Source of the DNA: Syntrophorhabdus sp.
GTDB lineage: Bacteria > Desulfobacterota > BSN033 > UBA1163
Assembly (NCBI GenBank): GCA_020724025.1
Contig: DYHU01000093.1
Coordinates: 1 to 12,684, forward strand
Direction: 5' to 3'
DNA length: 12,684 nucleotides
Made by a program: the position numbers and the translations under genes. The notes below the pieces were generated by a model. It did no database searches. It saw nothing but the letters and a program-made list of their open reading frames with translations, and was not told the origin of the DNA. This document shows, piece after piece, positions 6,758 through 12,684 of this stretch (the first letter of the stretch is position 1; each line of letters opens with the position of its first letter).

Positions 6758-8624
6758 TGGCCGGATCTTAAGAATTAATCTCTCGAAAATGGAAATAAAG
6801 TCCGAAGAACCAGATGGACTCATTTATCGGAAATATTTGGGGGGTGGTGGACTTGCTTCTTACTTTTTATTGAAAGAGATGGAGAAAGGGATTGATCCAC
6901 TTTCTCCTGAAAACATATTGGTCTTTTCGACTTCTGTCATCTGTGGCACACCTTGTGGCGGTGCAAGCAGGTTTACCGTGGCGGCCAAGTCTCCCCTTAC
7001 GGGAGGATTTGGTGAAGCTGAAGCTGGAGGCTGGTGGGGTCCGGAATTAAAGTTTGCGGGCTATGATGCTATTGTCATCAAAGGGGCGGCCAAACATCCC
7101 GTTTACCTCTGGATTCATGATGAGAAGGCTGAAATCAGGGATGCAAGGTCCCTGTGGGGAATGGTTTCAGGTGAGACTCAACACGCCATTCGGAAGGAAC
7201 TGGGTGATGAGCGGTTGAGAATCGCGTTGATCGGACCAGGGGGTGAACATTTGGTCAAGTATGCCTGCGTGATTAATGAGCTGAGGCACGTAAATGGGCG
7301 CACAGGCATGGGTGCGGTAATGGGTTCCAAGAACCTCAAGGCTATTGCCGTACGGGGTACCAAGAAATTAGAGGTTTACGATCAAGCAATGGTAAAAGGG
7401 ATTGCCCGATGGGTGGCCGAAAATTGTGAAAGACAACCTGGTAGCCTTCATGATCTGGGAACAGCTCGGAATATCCTTCCCCTTAATCAAAGGGGAATTC
7501 TTCCTACGAGAAATTTCTTAAAAGGAAAATTCGAAAAAGCTGAGGAGATCAGCGGAGAAATGATGAAGGAGACCATACTAACCGGTCGTGGAACCTGCTA
7601 TGCCTGCCCAATCCGCTGCAAGAGAGAGGTGAAAACGGAGGGAGAATATCGTGTGGCTTTTGAATACGGAGGACCTGAATATGAAACCATTGCTTCCTTT
7701 GGCTCTCTCTGTGAGGTTGGCGATCTGAATGACATTTGTATAGCTCATGAGCTGTGCCAGAAATATACCCTCGACACAATCTCAACGGGCGTGACGATTG
7801 CCTTTGCTATGGAGTGCTATGAAAATGGATTGATCGACAGGAAAGATACCGATGGTATTGATATCCATTTTGGAAATGGAAAGGCAATGCTTGCAATAAT
7901 AGAAAAAATTGCATACCGGGAGGGCTTTGGCGATGTTCTAGCAGAAGGGGTTATGAGAGCCGCTTTGAAGATCGGTAAGGGCTCAGAAAAATATGCTCAG
8001 CATGTTAAAGGCCAAGAGATTCCCCTTCACGAACCCCGGGGGAAAACCGGTCTTGGATTGGCTTATGCTCTTTCCCCGACTGGGGCTGACCATAATGAAG
8101 CTCCTCACGATCCTATTTTTGAAATGCCCGGGAGATGGCTCAGCTCAATTGCTCCCCTCGGGATTTTAGAACCCACTGAGAGTCTTGACCTTGGACCAAG
8201 AAAAGTGCGACTTTTCGTGTATCTCCAGCAATTGTTTAATTTGTACAATTCCGTAGGACTATGCAATTTAGTGGGCATTCCATTTGGGCCTCTTTCTCTT
8301 GCCAAATTGGTTGATTACGTTAGGGCGGTTACAGGATGGGATACAAGTCTTTGGGAGTTATTAAAAGTGGGAGAACGAGCAGGCACTATGGCCAGAGCTT
8401 TTAATATCAGGGAAGGGTTTCACCCTGCTGACGATAATCTTCCTGAACGCTTTTTTTCACCCCTCAAAAATGGTTCGATGGAAGGATCCCGAATTGACCC
8501 GGAGAAATTTAAGAAAGCTATACAGGACTATTATCAAATGGTGGGATGGGACCCCTTTACCGGAATTCCAATACAGTCGAAAATTGAAGAACTTAATATC
8601 GGTTGGATCAAAGATGTTATTTGA
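6741..8624 (+). CDS. Aldehyde:ferredoxin oxidoreductase family protein (tungsten/molybdenum pterin)
   Basis: Members oxidise aldehydes to carboxylic acids and pass two electrons to ferredoxin, using a bis-pterin tungsten site and a [4Fe-4S] cluster, in the cytoplasm of anaerobes. The 627-residue length is normal. The N-terminal domain has YLGGGGLASYFL (32-43) and SPLTGGFGEAEAGGWWG (84-100). The cluster ligands are C286, C289, C293 (CxxCxxxC) and a distal C508 in SVGLCN. GPEYET (311-316) and GADHNEAP (448-455) hold the Glu and His expected near the metal. The start ATG overlaps the GH51 gene by 17 bp and has AAAGGAGC at 6725-6732, so the two are probably coupled. The substrate cannot be read from sequence; sugar-derived aldehydes such as glycolaldehyde or glyceraldehyde, or an aldose itself, would fit the neighbours. 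No tungstate transport or pterin genes are in the window. Confidence 0.93.
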   Translation: MPYGFNGRILRINLSKMEIKSEEPDGLIYRKYLGGGGLASYFLLKEMEKGIDPLSPENILVFSTSVICGTPCGGASRFTVAAKSPLTGGFGEAEAGGWWGPELKFAGYDAIVIKGAAKHPVYLWIHDEKAEIRDARSLWGMVSGETQHAIRKELGDERLRIALIGPGGEHLVKYACVINELRHVNGRTGMGAVMGSKNLKAIAVRGTKKLEVYDQAMVKGIARWVAENCERQPGSLHDLGTARNILPLNQRGILPTRNFLKGKFEKAEEISGEMMKETILTGRGTCYACPIRCKREVKTEGEYRVAFEYGGPEYETIASFGSLCEVGDLNDICIAHELCQKYTLDTISTGVTIAFAMECYENGLIDRKDTDGIDIHFGNGKAMLAIIEKIAYREGFGDVLAEGVMRAALKIGKGSEKYAQHVKGQEIPLHEPRGKTGLGLAYALSPTGADHNEAPHDPIFEMPGRWLSSIAPLGILEPTESLDLGPRKVRLFVYLQQLFNLYNSVGLCNLVGIPFGPLSLAKLVDYVRAVTGWDTSLWELLKVGERAGTMARAFNIREGFHPADDNLPERFFSPLKNGSMEGSRIDPEKFKKAIQDYYQMVGWDPFTGIPIQSKIEELNIGWIKDVI

Positions 8625-8684
8625 TCCAATTCGGAAAAGGCGCTTTAATATGAGAAATAACACTCAATAAAAGGAGACACATGG

Positions 8685-9326
8685 ATGCCAAAACCACGAC
8701 GAAAAGCAAAAACAAAAGAGTTTGATTTCCTTCTGGAAGAAGCAGAAAAAGTTGGTTCTCTGGAAGCAAGGATTATCACCCCGGACAAGGTGGTGGTGGA
8801 AGAACGCGTAGTGCTGAAATGCCAATCGGGGTGCCATATGTACGGGCATAAATTTGTCTGTCCTCCCATTACGCCAACTCCGGATGAATTCAGAAAAATA
8901 TTGGAAGAATATGGTCACATCCTTGTGGTAAAATTTCCTGCCGAAGCTGAAGCCGAAGAGGATGTGGGAAGAAGCCTCTTAAAGAATCTATGCTCACCCG
9001 ACGTAGCCCCGGACCTCATAGATCGAACGAAGAAGTTCTGGGATATCTGGAATAGAGACAAGAGGAACATTCTTCTTGCGATGTTAGATCTGGAGAAAGC
9101 CGCCTTTAACAGAGGATATACGCTCGCCATTGCATTGACTGCGGGATCATGCACCCTTTGCGAAAAATGTAACATTAATGGAACCTGTACCCACCCAACC
9201 ATGGCCCGGTTTTCTGAACATGCACTTGGTGTGAATGTGAGAAAAACCCTGAGAAACATCGGGATGTCAGTTAAATTTCCATTCGAGAAAAATCCGGAAG
9301 GTATCGGAATGCTGCTGATTGAATAA
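8685..9326 (+). CDS. DUF2284 cysteine-rich, predicted metal-binding protein
   Basis: This 213-residue cytoplasmic protein matches the DUF2284 pattern of predicted metal-binding proteins, whose function is not established. An N-terminal cysteine set, C46, C50 and C59 (C-x3-C, then YGHKFVCPP), is followed by a charged helical middle. A second set then appears, C156, C159, C162 and C168 (CTLCEKC...CTHP), before the family-like ending LGVNVRKTLRNIGM. A single extra cysteine is C103. The eight cysteines could hold one or more iron-sulfur clusters, which would make the protein a candidate electron-transfer or maturation partner of the AOR encoded just upstream. That role is an inference from position. 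The ATG at 8685 is supported by AGGAG at 8672-8676, eight bases away; an ATG at 8681 is out of frame. The gap to the AOR gene is 60 bp. Confidence 0.82.
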   Translation: MPKPRRKAKTKEFDFLLEEAEKVGSLEARIITPDKVVVEERVVLKCQSGCHMYGHKFVCPPITPTPDEFRKILEEYGHILVVKFPAEAEAEEDVGRSLLKNLCSPDVAPDLIDRTKKFWDIWNRDKRNILLAMLDLEKAAFNRGYTLAIALTAGSCTLCEKCNINGTCTHPTMARFSEHALGVNVRKTLRNIGMSVKFPFEKNPEGIGMLLIE

Positions 9327-9384
9327 GGAAGAGATAGCAACCAGTGGACAGAAGGATGGGAAAAGATACGAAAGGAGATACATG

Positions 9385-10437
9385 ATGTTCAATAGAATTC
9401 TAGTTCCCTGGGCAATGCCACAGGCTGGAAAAGAAGTTTTGCAGAAGTCTAAAGCAGAAATTATCTACTTTCATGGCCCTCGTGGGGAGATTCCGGAATT
9501 CAAAGAATTAATCAAAGAAGCATGCCATGCGAATGTTCTGATTCCGAGAGGTACCCAGTCCATTTCGAAACAGGTGATGATGGCGAACGCCGATCTCCGG
9601 GGGATTGCCAATTATGGAGTAGGATACGATAATATTGACGTCATCACTGCAACCCGACTCGGCATCCCTGTAACTAACACGCCTGGAGCCCTGACAGAAA
9701 CTACGGCAGATCTTGCTTGGGCCTTGTTAATGGCCACGGCAAGGCGGATTCCTCAAGCTCATAATTGTGTTATTACCCGGCAATGGAATGGACCAGGCGG
9801 TAAGGTCTTTATGGGCCTGGATATAGGACCAGGGGGATCAAACAGACCCAAAACTCTTGGCATTATTGGTTTTGGGAGAATCGGTCGAACTGTAATGAAA
9901 AGAAGCCGAGGCTTCAGGATGAAGGTCCTTGCCTACGATCCGTTCTTGAGAAAGACCATTGAGAAAACCAGAGGAGTTGAGTATAGGCGACTTAGAGAGC
10001 TTCTTAGAGAAAGTGATTTTGTTTCCCTCCATTGCCCCTTGACCAAGGAGACGTTTCATCTCATCGGAGAAAGAGAACTCGATCTGATGAAGCCCACTTC
10101 TATTTTAATTAATACTTCCCGGGGACCTGTGGTGGACGAAAAGGCTCTAGTGTTAGCCCTGAAGAAAGGCAGAATTGCCGGAGCAGGTTTAGATGTTTAC
10201 AAGAATGAGCCTGCAGTCAGCCCCGGGCTTTTAGAATTGGAAAATGTGGTTCTGCTGCCTCACATCGGGAGTGCAACAAAGGATACCCGTGAGCTGATGG
10301 CCGTCGTGGCTGCAAGGAATGCCTTGGCCATGCTGAAAGGAGTAAAACCTCCGAATATTGTCAATCCTCAAGTCTTTAAATCTCCAAAATATTTACGAAA
10401 GCTGATGAAAAGAGGTGCTCAAAGCCTGATAAATTAA
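9385..10437 (+). CDS. D-isomer-specific 2-hydroxyacid dehydrogenase (NAD-dependent)
   Basis: The enzyme interconverts a 2-oxo acid and a D-2-hydroxy acid with NAD(P)H, in the phosphoglycerate dehydrogenase/glyoxylate-hydroxypyruvate reductase superfamily. The 350-residue protein has the catalytic domain signatures NYGVGYDNID (76-85) and ETTADLAWALL (105-115). The nucleotide-binding GFGRIG lies at 162-167, with an acidic D185 after the second strand, which favours NAD. The catalytic triad is R246 (NTSRGPVVDE), E275 (KNEP) and H293 (LPHIGSAT). A Gly-rich stretch at about 145-152 before the NAD fold is slightly longer than usual. I chose the ATG at 9385, seven bases after AGGAG (9373-9377); the adjacent ATG at 9382 is nearly as likely. 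The frame continues upstream to a TTG at 9319 without a ribosome binding site. In this cluster a glyoxylate, hydroxypyruvate or related substrate is plausible. Confidence 0.9.
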   Translation: MFNRILVPWAMPQAGKEVLQKSKAEIIYFHGPRGEIPEFKELIKEACHANVLIPRGTQSISKQVMMANADLRGIANYGVGYDNIDVITATRLGIPVTNTPGALTETTADLAWALLMATARRIPQAHNCVITRQWNGPGGKVFMGLDIGPGGSNRPKTLGIIGFGRIGRTVMKRSRGFRMKVLAYDPFLRKTIEKTRGVEYRRLRELLRESDFVSLHCPLTKETFHLIGERELDLMKPTSILINTSRGPVVDEKALVLALKKGRIAGAGLDVYKNEPAVSPGLLELENVVLLPHIGSATKDTRELMAVVAARNALAMLKGVKPPNIVNPQVFKSPKYLRKLMKRGAQSLIN

Positions 10438-10515
10438 TTTCCTGGTGAACCCGGTTATATTTTTTGGTCATTGGGGACAATTATAAGTGGATGAAAGTAG
10501 AGAAAGGAGAAAGAA

Positions 10516-11283
10516 ATGGGATGGGCAGGATTGAGAAAAAGAATTCTGGTGGGAGAATGCGTGTATGGAACTATGATCCGACAGGCACGTGATCCAGGAT
10601 CCTTGAGCATTTTTGCTGCCGTAGGTTACGATTTCGTTTTTATCGATATGGAGCACGGAAATTATTCCTTAGAAACTGTGTCAAATCTAATCCGCGGTGC
10701 CAAAGCAGCAGGCATTGCAACAATCGTCAGGATCCCTCATTTAGAGAGTCACTTCGTTTCAAGAGTACTTGATGCTGGAGGAGAAGGGATTATGGTTCCT
10801 ATGACCTCCACAAAGGAACAGGCGGAGGCGATTGTTCGATATAGCAGATATGCTCCTCTTGGAAAAAGGGGATTTGCACAAACAGGACAAGCTGATTATA
10901 GACCCATGGAGTCTATCGAATTAATGAAGGAGATCAATGAACATACTCTGGTAATTGCCCAGATTGAAACCGAGGAAGCTGTCGAGAATATTGATTCTAT
11001 CCTTAACGTCCAAGGAATAGATGTTGCCGTAATTGGGCCGAATGACCTCTCGATTTCTTTAGGGACAGCGGACCAAATGGATTCAGAGATATTAACGAGA
11101 GCCATTGAGAAAGTTATTGAAATAGCAAAAAGGAGAGGCAAGGTTTCAGGCATTCATATGGGAAGCATTGAAGCTTTAAGAAAGTGGCGAGAAAAAGGAA
11201 TGCGGGTTCTTGCTTTTTCCTCTGATACCGGTTTTATGTACAGCGCCTCCAAAACGAGTCTCGAGGAACTAAAACGATCGTGA
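10516..11283 (+). CDS. HpcH/HpaI-family class II aldolase (2-keto-3-deoxy acid aldolase type)
   Basis: The family performs metal-dependent, pyruvate-forming cleavage of 2-keto-3-deoxy or 2-keto-4-hydroxy acids; known members act on 2-keto-3-deoxy-L-rhamnonate, 2-keto-3-deoxyglucarate or 2,4-dihydroxyhept-2-ene-dioate. The 255-residue protein keeps the motifs: DMEHGN (44-49) with catalytic His47, VRIP with Arg72, and DAGGEGIMVPM (86-96). The metal ligands are Glu151 (QIETEEA) and Asp177 (GPNDLS). YAPLGKRGF (112-120) stands where the family usually has a PPxGxRG loop. The start ATG follows GAAAGGAG with suitable spacing. It sits 78 bp after the dehydrogenase gene and ends 25 bp before the ATPase gene. 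Together with a GH51 enzyme it suggests cleavage of a sugar-derived keto-deoxy acid to pyruvate plus a short aldehyde, which the AOR could oxidise. Substrate is inferred, not shown. Confidence 0.88.
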   Translation: MGWAGLRKRILVGECVYGTMIRQARDPGSLSIFAAVGYDFVFIDMEHGNYSLETVSNLIRGAKAAGIATIVRIPHLESHFVSRVLDAGGEGIMVPMTSTKEQAEAIVRYSRYAPLGKRGFAQTGQADYRPMESIELMKEINEHTLVIAQIETEEAVENIDSILNVQGIDVAVIGPNDLSISLGTADQMDSEILTRAIEKVIEIAKRRGKVSGIHMGSIEALRKWREKGMRVLAFSSDTGFMYSASKTSLEELKRS

Positions 11284-11308
11284 GAGGAATGAATAGGAGA
11301 AACCTGCT

Positions 11309-12421
11309 GTGGCAAGAGTGATATTGGAGAATGTCTCAAAAAAATTTGGAGCCGTTCAGGCGGTGAGGGATTTTAATCTCACGGTGGAGGACAAGGAATT
11401 TGCCATCCTCGCGGGCCCTTCAGGATGTAGCAAATCGACTGCCCTCCGGATGATAGCGGGTCTGGAAGAGCCCAATACCGGAACGGTCTCCATCGGGAAT
11501 CGAGTGGTCAATGACCTTCCTCCCAAGGACCGGGACATCGCCATGGTCTTCCAAGAATATGCCCTCTACCCCCACATGTCGGTCTGCAAGAATATGGCCT
11601 TTGGCCTCAAGCTGAGAAAGTTTCCGAAGAGTGAGATCAATAAGCGGGTGAGAGAGGCGGCAGAGATTCTAAGCATCCAGGACTTTCTCGACCGGAAGCC
11701 GAAACAGCTTTCTGGAGGGCAACGTCAGCGGGTGGCTGTGGGAAGAGCCATCGTTCGAAAACCGGCTGTCTTTCTCTTTGATGAACCCCTCTCAAACTTG
11801 GATGCCAAGCTTCGGGTTCAGATGCGGGCAGAGCTTTCAAAACTGCATGACCGCCTTCAGACGACAATAATCTATGTCACTCACGATCAGGTCGAGGCAA
11901 TGACGATGGGGACGAAGATTGTCGTGATGAAGGACGGATGGATTCAACAGATCGGTCCTCCACTGGAGGTTTACAATTATCCGGTCAACCTCTTTGTGGC
12001 CGGTTTTATCGGCAGCCCGGTGATGAATTTTATTCCCTGCCGAATCATTTCAAAGGATGGCCGTCTCCTCATCGATGCGGAGAGTTTTCAACTCCTCATT
12101 CCGGAAAAACGGACTCCATATTATCAATCTTTGATCGAATCGGAAGCCATCTTCGGAATTCGGCCCAACGATATCTATGACCGGGCTTTCGCACCTGAGC
12201 CTTTCAAGGGGAATTCGATCCATTCGGTGATCGATGTGATTGAGCCGCTGGGTTCGGAAATCCACCTTAATGTGACCGTGGGGAAGCATAATCTTATAGC
12301 TGTGGTCGATGTTCAGACCTTATACCGGGTGCATCAGGAGATCGAGCTTGCCTTTGATCTCGACAGGATGCATCTCTTTGAGAAAGATCCTCCCAATCTC
12401 AGGATCAAAACCGACCCTTAA
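11309..12421 (+). CDS. Sugar ABC transporter ATPase, MalK/UgpC/MsmX type
   Basis: This is the energy-coupling subunit expected to power the importer encoded at 1699-4768. The 370-residue protein has an ATPase domain (about 1-235) and a C-terminal TOBE-type regulatory domain (about 235-365). Motifs: Walker A at 36-44 (GPSGCSKST), Q-loop Gln82 (VFQEYALYPHM), signature LSGGQ at 134-138, Walker B FLFDEP with Asp158 and Glu159, D-loop SNLDAKL, and H-loop His192. The third Walker A glycine is replaced by Ser41, an unusual but probably tolerated change. The GTG start has AGGAG at 11295-11299, nine bases away. The gene is separated from its permease partners by five enzyme genes. A hand-counted block (11461-11520) is 55% G+C, against 33% and 43% in two blocks of the IclR gene, so its history may differ. 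A shared ATPase serving several importers is also possible. Confidence 0.95.
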   Translation: MARVILENVSKKFGAVQAVRDFNLTVEDKEFAILAGPSGCSKSTALRMIAGLEEPNTGTVSIGNRVVNDLPPKDRDIAMVFQEYALYPHMSVCKNMAFGLKLRKFPKSEINKRVREAAEILSIQDFLDRKPKQLSGGQRQRVAVGRAIVRKPAVFLFDEPLSNLDAKLRVQMRAELSKLHDRLQTTIIYVTHDQVEAMTMGTKIVVMKDGWIQQIGPPLEVYNYPVNLFVAGFIGSPVMNFIPCRIISKDGRLLIDAESFQLLIPEKRTPYYQSLIESEAIFGIRPNDIYDRAFAPEPFKGNSIHSVIDVIEPLGSEIHLNVTVGKHNLIAVVDVQTLYRVHQEIELAFDLDRMHLFEKDPPNLRIKTDP

Positions 12422-12437
12422 AAGTCTTTAGTTCGTA

Positions 12438-12481
12438 AACCCTCTCAAAGGTGATAATTTAAGAAAATACCTGGGAGGGTT
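12438..12481 (+). terminator. Hairpin after the ATPase gene, possible operon terminator
   Basis: AACCCTCTC (12438-12446) pairs with GGGAGGGTT (12473-12481) over nine pairs with one G-U. The helix continues after a two-A bulge with AGGT/ACCT (12449-12452 with 12469-12472), leaving a 16-base loop. It starts 17 bases after the operon's last stop codon. No T-run follows directly, only the T-rich GATTTCTATTTATAAT, so factor-independent termination may be weak; the hairpin could instead protect the 3' end. Confidence 0.5.
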
Positions 12482-12572
12482 GCATTGATTTCTATTTATA
12501 ATCTTCGACACTTGGTTGGGTATTGATTTTGCGTATTAAAGAAGTCCGCATTTTTCATAAGAGATTCGCCCT

Positions 12573-12592
12573 TCCTCCCAGTTTAACGCTTC
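12573..12592. repeat. 20-bp direct repeat, right copy
   Basis: Identical to bases 1-20 and followed by a shared TGCCCGAAA (12596-12604). It lies between the end of the operon and the end of the window. The copies are in the same orientation, and sequence beyond them differs, so the window is not simply a circle with overlapping ends. Confidence 0.7.
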
Positions 12593-12648
12593 CACTGCCC
12601 GAAAAGGATAAAAACCTGGAAACCATCCATCGCACCCCCTAAATTTGA

Positions 12649-12677
12649 TTGACTAACGGGATGCAATCAGTTAAACT
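12649..12677 (+). promoter_or_regulatory. Weak sigma-70-like promoter facing off the right edge
   Basis: TTGACT (12649-12654), a 17-base spacer and TAAACT (12672-12677) give five of six and four of six matches. The TGATTG/CAATCA inverted repeat overlaps the -35 and spacer and could be an operator. The downstream gene is outside the window, so this cannot be judged further. Confidence 0.3.
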
Positions 12678-12684
12678 TTAATCA

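Larger units (their letters stand above)
12482..12684. other. Non-coding right end
   Basis: No gene is seen. The segment holds the right copy of the 20-bp repeat (12573-12592) and a TGATTG/CAATCA inverted repeat (12646-12651 with 12664-12669) that overlaps a weak promoter-like sequence at the very end. Confidence 0.5.

Noticed and set aside
8915..9340. 141-residue open frame on the minus strand opposite the DUF2284 gene
   Set aside because: It lies antisense to a well-supported gene, shows no recognisable motif and has no convincing ribosome binding site; it is a frame shadow.
12517..12533. Second possible -24/-12 promoter (GGG at 12518-12520, TTGC at 12529-12532)
   Set aside because: The GG to GC spacing is right, but the -24 block matches poorly (no TGGCA) and no leader or gene follows before the window ends.
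1..12684. Window as a circular element closed by the edge repeats
   Set aside because: The right repeat is 92 bases from the end and the sequences after the two copies differ; there are no replication, mobilisation or integrase genes.

Overview
The window reads as one rightward gene block from an anaerobic bacterium, most simply a deltaproteobacterium (Desulfobacterota). This lineage guess is an inference. It rests on a tungsten-type aldehyde:ferredoxin oxidoreductase (AOR), a c-di-GMP-I (GEMM) riboswitch, a -24/-12 (sigma-54) promoter, and moderate G+C (about 33-55% in 60-base blocks counted by hand). All convincing genes are on the + strand. No rRNA, tRNA, transposase or CRISPR array was seen.

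Region 1 (1-688) is a self-contained regulatory unit. A well-spaced sigma-54-type promoter (226-242) precedes a c-di-GMP-I-like aptamer (about 282-391). The aptamer is followed by an intrinsic terminator (393-424), then a second hairpin just before the Shine-Dalgarno sequence of a 64-residue four-cysteine protein (494-688). An 11-bp perfect complement between the aptamer core (317-327) and the terminator 5' arm (394-404) predicts an OFF switch: ligand-bound RNA terminates, and free RNA forms an antiterminator.

Region 2 (about 807-12421) is a probable operon under an IclR-family regulator. The order is IclR; sugar-binding protein; two MalF/MalG-type permeases; an intracellular GH51 alpha-L-arabinofuranosidase; an AOR-family oxidoreductase; a DUF2284 cysteine-rich protein; a D-2-hydroxyacid dehydrogenase; an HpcH/HpaI-type aldolase; and a MalK/UgpC-type ATPase. 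Gaps are short (overlaps to 78 bp). The gene set suggests uptake of arabinofuranosyl-containing oligosaccharides and intracellular release of pentose. A non-phosphorylating route could follow, in which a 2-keto-3-deoxy acid is split to pyruvate plus an aldehyde, the aldehyde (or the sugar itself) is oxidised with ferredoxin by the AOR, and a 2-oxo/2-hydroxy acid is interconverted by the dehydrogenase. No sugar dehydrogenase or aldonate dehydratase is in the window, so the pathway is a hypothesis.

Region 3 (12422-12684) is non-coding. It holds a hairpin that may end the operon, a 20-base exact direct repeat of the first 20 bases of the window, and a weak promoter-like sequence facing right. 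The repeat at both edges suggests a dispersed intergenic repeat family, which may also be where the assembly ends.
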